Assembly: GCA_025618425.1 (NCBI GenBank)
Contig: CM046836.1
Coordinates: 16,456,135 to 16,520,134 of the forward strand
Length of the DNA: 64,000 nucleotides
Direction: 5' to 3'
From: Heliocidaris tuberculata
Taxonomy: Eukaryota; Echinodermata; Echinoidea; Camarodonta; Echinometridae
In this document: positions 63,101 through 64,000 of the stretch, in pieces
Numbering within the stretch: the stretch's first letter is position 1
How the letters are laid out: every line of letters starts with the position of its first letter
Position numbers and translations under genes: made by a program
Notes under the pieces: generated by a model
What the model was told of the DNA's origin: nothing
The model's database searches: none
Seen by the model: the letters and a program-made list of their open reading frames with translations, nothing else

Positions 63101-63471
63101 ATTCCTTGTATGATGTGTATTATTTGCAATTTACAGCTCACCACTAGCTGACAAAGCTTGTATGGTAGCGTTGAATCCATCTGGAGAAGTACTGAGAGCA
63201 TCAGTAGTATATTTAAACCACACGACTTGGCTGTAAACACGGTAGAAGTGGTCGATGGAGGTATCAGAGCTTGCAATGATAGAGTCCTCGTCCGTGGGGT
63301 CGTTTCCGTGACCGATGACCAGGGTGTCGTATGCTCGCTCGATGTCAACGAAGTGCATGATGATGTCGACTGTGTCACCCTCTGTCGAATTGATGATCCA
63401 TGTTTGTCGGGAGTTTATTTTATTGAACGCTTGGATTATAAAGAAAGGCCCGAACAGAGTGCTGGTAGTGT
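19672..63471 (-). CDS. Large mosaic extracellular protein (CUB/EGF/MAM/LDLa/SMB/YWTD), partial, 31 exons
   Basis: Thirty-one exons joined by GT-AG splice sites give 2059 in-frame codons without a stop. Module order is CUB-EGF-MAM-CUB-EGF-MAM-CUB-LDLa-SMB-CUB-hinge-hinge-SMB-CUB-LDLa-CUB-LDLa-CUB-LDLa-CUB-YWTD propeller-hinge-hinge-CUB-LDLa. Every module boundary is phase 1. All modules are extracellular types used for Ca2+-dependent ligand binding and adhesion, so a secreted or membrane receptor or matrix protein is likely. No signal peptide, transmembrane helix, start or stop is visible, so both ends lie outside the window or were missed. I do not recognise an orthologue with this domain order. 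It could be two adjacent genes, but frame and phase are continuous throughout. Confidence 0.75.
20476..20573 (-). CDS. Mosaic gene exon: CUB domain 9, C-terminal part
   Basis: 98 nt, phase 2 to 1. The peptide [20 protein letters not shown] is the last two CUB strands and matches the end of CUB domain 4. The donor is GTAAAC. This is the only CUB in the gene split by an intron. Confidence 0.82.
20646..20695. repeat. (TA)n microsatellite
   Basis: About 50 bp of near-pure TA dinucleotide within an intron. Similar runs occur at about 20904-20943, 21308-21334 and 63906-63964. Confidence 0.95.
20696..20847. repeat. Short inverted-repeat element with partial tRNA-like core
   Basis: Perfect 26-bp inverted repeats (20696-20721 and 20822-20847, opening AGAAATGAAAATGAGAGAAT) enclose a core. 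On the minus strand the core holds the T-arm and B-box (GGTTCGATTCC) of a tRNA-like sequence. It is related to the fuller element at 21040-21308. Confidence 0.75.
21040..21308. mobile_element. Inverted-repeat element carrying a tRNA-like sequence
   Basis: Arms 21040-21087 and 21261-21308 are perfect 48-bp inverted copies (ATTTGCGTAGCTAACTTCAT...). A tRNA-like sequence on the minus strand and a run of AACCCTTGC units lie between them. (TA)n tracts adjoin. It is probably a SINE- or MITE-like element. Confidence 0.78.
21115..21187 (-). tRNA. tRNA-like sequence, probably SINE head or pseudo-tRNA
   Basis: About 73 nt that fold as a cloverleaf. Acceptor GCCTCCG pairs CGGAGAC with one mismatch, D-stem GTCT pairs AGGC, anticodon stem TTGGC pairs GCCAA, and T-stem CCGGG pairs CCCGG around TTCGACT. 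A-box TGGTCTAGTGG and B-box GGTTCGACTCC fit Pol III consensus. The anticodon reads ACA (Cys, TGU codon), unusual since eukaryotic tRNA-Cys carries GCA. A location inside an inverted repeat argues for a mobile derivative. Confidence 0.6.
21687..22284. mobile_element. Palindromic MITE
   Basis: Two diverged inverted halves of about 250-290 bp. The left opens AAAGGGCAATCCAACCTT and the right, inverted, opens AAGGGAAATCAAACCTT. A partial left half recurs at about 46548-46770. It ends about 45 bp from a CUB exon. Confidence 0.72.
22330..22576 (-). CDS. Mosaic gene exon: CUB domain 9, N-terminal part
   Basis: 247 nt, phase 1 to 2. [20 protein letters not shown] with one cysteine, then [13 protein letters not shown]. 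The donor GTTTGT is weak but sits where the fold is interrupted. It joins 20476-20573 in frame. Confidence 0.82.
22756..24399. mobile_element. hAT-type MITE, copy A, with a 1.4-kb insertion
   Basis: Terminal repeats CAGGGGCGGCGC / GCGCCGCCCCTG and a perfect 8-bp duplication ATCTACAC (22748-22755 and 24400-24407) define it. Compared with copy B (33173-33420) it is interrupted near 22846 and resumes near 24226. The TIR motif and 8-bp duplication are typical of hAT elements. No transposase is encoded. Confidence 0.85.
22846..24225. mobile_element. Insertion inside hAT MITE copy A, with hairpin
   Basis: A stretch of about 1.38 kb absent from copy B. It starts with a palindrome (about 22852-23030) whose arms share ACAAATATACAGGGCC and GATCTATGGGGTCGGTC. 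A second partial copy of the arm lies at 23190-23250, and ATGAGGGATATA at the far end repeats the inverted TATCCCTCAT near 23033. It holds a 25-C run at about 23887. No coding frame is convincing. Confidence 0.6.
24630..24677 (-). CDS. Mosaic gene exon: Pro/Thr-rich hinge 4
   Basis: 16 codons, phase 1 to 1, CCTAG acceptor and GTAATC donor. [15 protein letters not shown] resembles the other hinge exons. Confidence 0.6.
25858..25917 (-). CDS. Mosaic gene exon: Pro/Thr-rich hinge 3
   Basis: 20 codons, phase 1 to 1, ATACAG acceptor and GTATGT donor. Thr, Pro, Ser and Val dominate ([18 protein letters not shown]). Confidence 0.62.
26400..27040. repeat. Diverged inverted repeat (hairpin element)
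   Basis: Blocks such as CAAGCAGACGACGTCCCATAA near 26500 reappear inverted near 26940 (TTATGGGACATCGTCTGCTTG), as do the flanking TGACGTCA segments. It is probably an old palindromic MITE in the intron before the YWTD exons. The rest of this intron shows nothing recognisable. Confidence 0.55.
27547..27804 (-). CDS. Mosaic gene exon: YWTD propeller, blades 5-6
   Basis: 86 codons, phase 1 to 1. [29 protein letters not shown] and a closing RPGGIHIYQ, where LDLR-family propellers normally end. The EGF-like module that usually follows is absent; hinge exons come next. Confidence 0.87.
28323..28450 (-). CDS. Mosaic gene exon: YWTD propeller, blade 4
   Basis: 128 nt, phase 2 to 1. [20 protein letters not shown] and LVWPNGLSF. 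The acceptor reads CGTTTAG. Confidence 0.88.
28971..29133 (-). CDS. Mosaic gene exon: YWTD propeller, blade 3
   Basis: 163 nt, phase 1 to 2. [20 protein letters not shown] is a textbook YWTD blade. EEPRAIVI leads into the next exon across a phase-2 junction that makes an Arg codon. Confidence 0.88.
30128..30370 (-). CDS. Mosaic gene exon: YWTD propeller, blades 1-2
   Basis: 81 codons, phase 1 to 1, GTAAGT donor. [13 protein letters not shown] and the blade core [18 protein letters not shown] followed by IKRGDLDGS are LDLR class B (YWTD) features. Confidence 0.87.
30991..31353 (-). CDS. Mosaic gene exon: CUB-like domain 8, without cysteines
   Basis: 121 codons, phase 1 to 1. [35 protein letters not shown] and [18 protein letters not shown]. 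It sits directly before the YWTD propeller. Confidence 0.88.
31418..31502. repeat. Composite simple repeat (T run, TTTG units, T run, G run)
   Basis: Just upstream of CUB-like exon 8 in transcript direction: about 20 T, about nine GTTT units, nine T and eleven G. Confidence 0.9.
31915..32013 (-). CDS. Mosaic gene exon: LDL-receptor class A repeat 4
   Basis: 33 codons, phase 1 to 1, GTAAGT donor. [19 protein letters not shown] and [10 protein letters not shown]. Confidence 0.88.
32324..32674 (-). CDS. Mosaic gene exon: CUB-like domain 7, without cysteines
   Basis: 117 codons, phase 1 to 1. [35 protein letters not shown] and [19 protein letters not shown] follow CUB order. It is preceded by a 7.5-kb intron with two foldback elements. 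Confidence 0.86.
33173..33420. mobile_element. hAT-type MITE, copy B, complete
   Basis: 248 bp with TIRs CAGGGGCGGCGC / GCGCCGCCCCTG and a perfect 8-bp duplication AGTAAACA at 33165-33172 and 33421-33428. Its interior is pyrimidine-rich, followed by a poly-G/poly-C hairpin-prone end. Confidence 0.9.
33620..33900. repeat. 20-bp tandem repeats in the left foldback arm
   Basis: Roughly twelve units of AATATGAACAATCAATCAAT with point changes and shortened units. The inverted set is at about 37840-38215. Confidence 0.9.
34757..34896. repeat. (GAA)n/(GGA)n trinucleotide tract
   Basis: About 140 bp of GAA with a central GGA block, all purine on the plus strand, in the loop of the foldback element. 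The matching poly-Glu reading frame is not a gene. Confidence 0.95.
36060..36435. repeat. Interspersed repeat of TGACCTTTGACC type, copy 1
   Basis: It contains GACCTTTGACCTTTGACCTA twice with a shared body (CAAGTTTGAAGTTCATA). The end has CGGACAGACGGACAACC and a small hairpin (CTCCACCTTCGGTGGGCGGAG). Related ends appear at about 40985-41355 and 49200-49500. Confidence 0.7.
36474..36733. mobile_element. hAT-type MITE, copy C, reverse orientation
   Basis: CAGGAGCGGCG at one end and GGCGCCGCCCCTG at the other, in the opposite orientation to copies A and B. The flanks GTCATAGG and GAAATAGG match at six of eight positions, a degraded 8-bp duplication. It lies inside the foldback centre, so it arrived after or with it. 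Confidence 0.75.
38424..39952. mobile_element. 1.5-kb near-perfect palindrome
   Basis: The sequence GGAGCCTGTCCCGAAATAGT at 38424 returns inverted at the end at 39952. The two arms (about 700 bp each) match almost throughout, with the centre near 39180. The arms contain GC-rich blocks (GGGTCGATTTCACCCCATC) and an AT-rich inner part (AATATTGTCAGGATTATGTA). No clear target duplication and no coding capacity beyond chance frames. Confidence 0.85.
40165..40263 (-). CDS. Mosaic gene exon: LDL-receptor class A repeat 3
   Basis: 33 codons, phase 1 to 1, GTGAGT donor. [19 protein letters not shown] and [10 protein letters not shown]. It is closely similar to LDLa repeats 2 and 4. Confidence 0.88.
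40985..41355. repeat. Interspersed repeat of TGACCTTTGACC type, copy 2
   Basis: The body has GTGACCTTTGACTTGCATAC. The end has GGACGGACGGACGGCGGCG followed by a hairpin CCTCCGACTTCGTCGGCGAGG, the same architecture as copy 1. Confidence 0.68.
41931..42278 (-). CDS. Mosaic gene exon: CUB-like domain 6, without cysteines
   Basis: 116 codons, phase 1 to 1, GTAAGA donor. [17 protein letters not shown] and [15 protein letters not shown] identify the fold. The ALWLF motif before it is shared with domains 5, 7 and 8. Confidence 0.82.
42581..42679 (-). CDS. Mosaic gene exon: LDL-receptor class A repeat 2
   Basis: 33 codons, phase 1 to 1. [19 protein letters not shown] and [10 protein letters not shown] give an LDLa module with the acidic SDE box. 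Confidence 0.85.
43824..44174 (-). CDS. Mosaic gene exon: CUB-like domain 5, without cysteines
   Basis: 117 codons, phase 1 to 1. The strand [12 protein letters not shown] and the late [13 protein letters not shown] block match the other CUB-like exons. The opening is altered ([10 protein letters not shown]). Confidence 0.78.
44308..44945. repeat. Palindromic 16-bp minisatellite
   Basis: Left half: about 17 units of CCCTAGGACAACTACC with variants (CCCCCGG, AGGGCAACC). Right half: about 20 units of the reverse complement. The switch is at about 44600. Short flanking inverted motifs (TTAATTACG...CACCTACC / GGTAGGTG...GATTAATTAA) mark both ends, so the whole block may be one foldback element. 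Confidence 0.92.
45187..45342 (-). CDS. Mosaic gene exon: somatomedin B domain 2
   Basis: 52 codons, phase 1 to 1, CACAG acceptor and GTACGA donor. [18 protein letters not shown] and [11 protein letters not shown] match SMB domain 1 closely. Confidence 0.88.
45511..45555 (-). CDS. Mosaic gene exon: short Pro/Thr-rich hinge 2
   Basis: 15 codons, phase 1 to 1, TTTTTAG acceptor and GTGATT donor. The peptide [14 protein letters not shown] matches hinge 1 in length and pattern, suggesting duplication of a linker exon. Confidence 0.65.
47460..47910 (-). pseudogene. LINE 3'-end fragment
   Basis: A 5'-truncated, decayed C-terminus of a non-LTR ORF2. The order [36 protein letters not shown] and [13 protein letters not shown] is familiar from marine invertebrate LINE ends. 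The upstream part is frameshifted. Confidence 0.7.
48150..49208. mobile_element. Inverted-repeat element with a long purine-rich tract
   Basis: CCCATTCACATTC near 48152 and GAATGTGAATGGG at 49195-49208 are terminal inverted repeats. They sit inside a TGACC-type repeat whose halves flank the element. About 48430-48980 is A/G-rich (GAAAGAAAAC-like) and yields a long Phe/Ser/Leu frame on the other strand that is compositional. Confidence 0.6.
49615..49659 (-). CDS. Mosaic gene exon: short Pro/Thr-rich hinge 1
   Basis: 15 codons, phase 1 to 1, TACGCAG acceptor and GTAATT donor. The peptide [14 protein letters not shown] is likely a flexible, possibly O-glycosylated linker. Support is the splice sites, the phase and similarity to hinge 2. 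Confidence 0.65.
50205..50558 (-). CDS. Mosaic gene exon: CUB domain 4, with cysteines
   Basis: 118 codons, phase 1 to 1. [18 protein letters not shown] opens the fold. [12 protein letters not shown] carries the cysteine cluster and Ca2+-site-like Asp-Tyr, followed by FLCSTI and [14 protein letters not shown]. This is the most classical CUB in the gene. Confidence 0.9.
51711..52442. mobile_element. Hairpin MITE with AAAGGAGGTTTAAACC ends
   Basis: GAATTCACAAAGGAGGTTTA at the left returns inverted at the right end. CCAATG lies directly outside both edges (51705-51710 and 52443-52448) as a likely 6-bp duplication. The arms include AACTTTGTGGAGGCTTGA / TCAAGCCTCTACAAAGTT. The interior is unrelated unique DNA of about 400 bp. 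Confidence 0.75.
52486..52632 (-). CDS. Mosaic gene exon: somatomedin B domain 1
   Basis: 49 codons, phase 1 to 1, GTAGGA donor. The cysteine knot pattern includes [18 protein letters not shown] and [11 protein letters not shown], the eight-cysteine SMB signature. SMB domains bind protein partners in vitronectin and the ENPP enzymes. Confidence 0.88.
   Translation of the reverse strand: MEHVRLAVALSMVHHVKLAIAGVMMCALSMVTAALTIKRSAQIPQLQS
53812..53910 (-). CDS. Mosaic gene exon: LDL-receptor class A repeat 1
   Basis: 33 codons, phase 1 to 1. It ends in [10 protein letters not shown], the Ca2+-binding acidic box of LDLa repeats. The N-terminal cysteine pattern is somewhat reduced. Confidence 0.8.
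54478..54837 (-). CDS. Mosaic gene exon: CUB-like domain 3
   Basis: 120 codons, phase 1 to 1, GTACGA donor. It has [17 protein letters not shown], the classical CUB opening, then [18 protein letters not shown] and a final MGFIVAISA strand. It lacks the usual cysteines. Confidence 0.85.
55231..55593 (-). CDS. Mosaic gene exon: MAM domain 2, C-terminal part
   Basis: 121 codons, phase 1 to 1. [48 protein letters not shown] and [12 protein letters not shown] follow MAM order. The donor is GTTTGT. Confidence 0.88.
55690..57135 (-). mobile_element. 5'-truncated CR1/L2-like LINE
   Basis: The minus strand carries RT remains, a 3' region ending GCACTATATAAATATCCATA and a (TTA)n tail, here (TAA)n at about 55706-55730. 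It is inserted in the intron that splits MAM domain 2, in the same orientation as the gene. Confidence 0.82.
56194..57135 (-). pseudogene. CR1/L2-like reverse transcriptase fragment
   Basis: A 265-codon frame at 56194-56991 includes the catalytic YADDIQIY and the thumb region to [13 protein letters not shown]. Upstream, [14 protein letters not shown] and an ALEWFKSYL block are recognisable but carry stops. The fragment is old and inactive. Confidence 0.85.
57269..57404. mobile_element. Small hairpin MITE
   Basis: About 136 bp. GGGAGCGTTTCATCAAGCGT at the left is inverted at the right as ACGCTTGATGAGACGCTCCC, giving about 30-bp TIRs. It lies 35 bp from the MAM domain 2 exon. Confidence 0.8.
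57439..57564 (-). CDS. Mosaic gene exon: MAM domain 2, N-terminal part
   Basis: 42 codons, phase 1 to 1, GTATGT donor. [20 protein letters not shown] is very like the matching part of MAM domain 1. The intron to the second half holds a LINE fragment and a hairpin MITE. Confidence 0.86.
57960..58210. repeat. Inverted repeat
   Basis: ACACGATAAAAACTACTTTCGA near 58005 returns inverted near 58170-58195 (CGAAAGTAGTTTTCATCGTGT), with GGCAATTTCAA / TTGAAATTGCC inside. Confidence 0.65.
58263..58990. mobile_element. Foldback element between MAM 2 and EGF 2 exons
   Basis: Diverged inverted arms of about 260 bp (58263-58532 and 58735-58990) share GATAGTGGGAAATGGAAGTT and ACTGTTCTCTTTT blocks. No coding frame is assigned. 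Confidence 0.7.
59079..59189 (-). CDS. Mosaic gene exon: EGF-like domain 2
   Basis: 37 codons, phase 1 to 1, GTAAGA donor. Six cysteines with the same spacing as EGF domain 1 ([12 protein letters not shown], then GYSCIC, then PC). It is the second copy in the CUB-EGF-MAM duplication. Confidence 0.83.
59577..59909 (-). CDS. Mosaic gene exon: CUB-like domain 2, without cysteines
   Basis: 111 codons, phase 1 to 1. It carries [16 protein letters not shown] and [10 protein letters not shown] and closely resembles CUB-like domain 1 (shared [13 protein letters not shown] block). The donor GTTCGA is weak, so the 3' edge is less certain. Confidence 0.78.
60321..60674 (-). CDS. Mosaic gene exon: MAM domain 1, C-terminal part
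   Basis: 118 codons, phase 1 to 1. MAM features in order: [29 protein letters not shown], a tryptophan in [12 protein letters not shown], and the closing [12 protein letters not shown]. The two exons give a complete MAM domain with four cysteines. Confidence 0.9.
61405..61587 (-). CDS. Mosaic gene exon: MAM domain 1, N-terminal part
   Basis: 61 codons, phase 1 to 1, CAG acceptor, GTAAGT donor. The MAM opening signature is [12 protein letters not shown] followed by DVFDWTL. MAM domains mediate adhesion in many ectodomains. The second part is in 60321-60674. Confidence 0.88.
61902..62135. mobile_element. Hairpin MITE with ACACTCTAAAA ends
   Basis: 234 bp. ACACTCTAAAA opens it and TTTTAGAGTGT closes it. 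Internal blocks GTAAAATTTTACCCAAT recur in both orientations and make the whole element self-complementary. Confidence 0.82.
62583..62690 (-). CDS. Mosaic gene exon: EGF-like domain 1
   Basis: 36 codons, phase 1 to 1, GTAAGA donor. Six cysteines in EGF spacing: [12 protein letters not shown] followed by GYSCTC and a last Cys. It is paired with the CUB-like exon before it and the MAM exons after it. Confidence 0.83.
63142..63471 (-). CDS. Mosaic gene exon: CUB-like domain 1, without cysteines
   Basis: 110 codons, phase 1 to 1, AG acceptor at 63472-63473 and GTGAGC donor. It has the CUB core signature [12 protein letters not shown] and a late WFKYTTDA strand. The four cysteines of classical CUB domains are absent. 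It is the first exon of this gene seen in the window; upstream exons should lie beyond 64000. Confidence 0.8.
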
Positions 63472-63931
63472 CTGTGATTAAGAAATAATGCAAACATTGA
63501 TTAATTAATGGCATATTTCTTTACACTATGTGGGATATAGTCTTACCTCTGAGAACAACCAGTCCTCTCTGATGTATTAAAATGTATTTAAGAATTAAGA
63601 ATCACAAAAGTACTCACAATATCGATGATATATTGAAATCATATATAAAGTTAATGCCGTTGATTCCTTCTGCTGTAAGAGTTCCAGTATAAACTCATCT
63701 CTATGCTAGAAGTCATTTAAAAAAAATTCAGACTTGAAGGTAGATAAATCATTTTGTTTCACGTAGCTATTGATGTGAAGATTATAGCCTTTTTCATGTT
63801 TATTATAGCTGGTGCACATAATAGGCAATATCCCACTGTATAACGAAGAACTTTGCACTTGGTTACAATTACAATTGTCATGGACTAATCATAATAAATC
63901 ATATTTTTATATATATATATATATATATGCA

Positions 63932-63968
<37 letters not shown>

Positions 63969-64000
63969 ATATTTCACCGTACTGGCATTGACGTAGGCAA
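63472..64000. other. Intron upstream of the first CUB exon seen
   Basis: AT-rich, with a (TA)n run at 63906-63964 interrupted by ATGCATGCAT. No exon or promoter was recognised. Confidence 0.6.

Overview
This is a eukaryotic window, most likely from a marine invertebrate deuterostome. An echinoderm such as a sea urchin is my best guess. The reasons are short phase-1 exons in long AT-rich introns, abundant (TA)n, (GT)n, poly-C and (GAA)n tracts, many foldback elements, LTR and non-LTR retrotransposons of animal type, and dispersed repeats built on TGACCTTTGACC. The species call is inference. I see no prokaryotic features.

The first 18.5 kb is a retrotransposon nest. The base layer is a Ty3/gypsy element (gypsy-2) on the minus strand. 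Its complete 5' LTR is at 17966-18545, gag-pol lies at 17204-11708, and part of its 3' LTR is at 3882-4138. Two elements sit inside it. A full-length LINE of the RNase H-bearing I/Nimb-like group (4761-10675, minus strand, 11-bp target duplication) lies between pol and the 3' LTR. A second gypsy element on the plus strand (gypsy-1, cut by the window start, 3' LTR 3576-3881) has broken into the gypsy-2 3' LTR. The aligned LTR portions differ at one base in 257, so the base insertion looks young. Gypsy-2 and the LINE both carry ORF-breaking lesions.

From 19.7 kb to at least 63.5 kb the minus strand carries one large mosaic gene for an extracellular or cell-surface protein. I could place 31 exons by reading splice sites and frame. 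They total 6177 nt (2059 codons). All junctions between modules are phase 1; phase-2 junctions occur only inside the YWTD propeller and inside one split CUB domain. In transcript order the modules are: CUB-like, EGF, MAM, CUB-like, EGF, MAM, CUB-like, LDLa, somatomedin B, CUB, two Pro/Thr hinges, somatomedin B, CUB-like, LDLa, CUB-like, LDLa, CUB-like, LDLa, CUB-like, six-bladed LDLR YWTD propeller, two Pro/Thr hinges, CUB, LDLa. Neither end is in the window: no signal peptide, membrane segment or stop was found.

The introns are crowded with mobile and palindromic DNA. They hold a 4.8-kb foldback element with 1-kb inverted arms and a 6-bp target duplication (33531-38301), a 1.5-kb near-perfect palindrome (38424-39952), a 640-bp palindrome of 16-bp minisatellite units (44308-44945), hAT-type MITEs with 8-bp target duplications, several other hairpin MITEs, a tRNA-like sequence inside a 48-bp inverted repeat, and LINE fragments. 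None of these interrupts an exon I identified.
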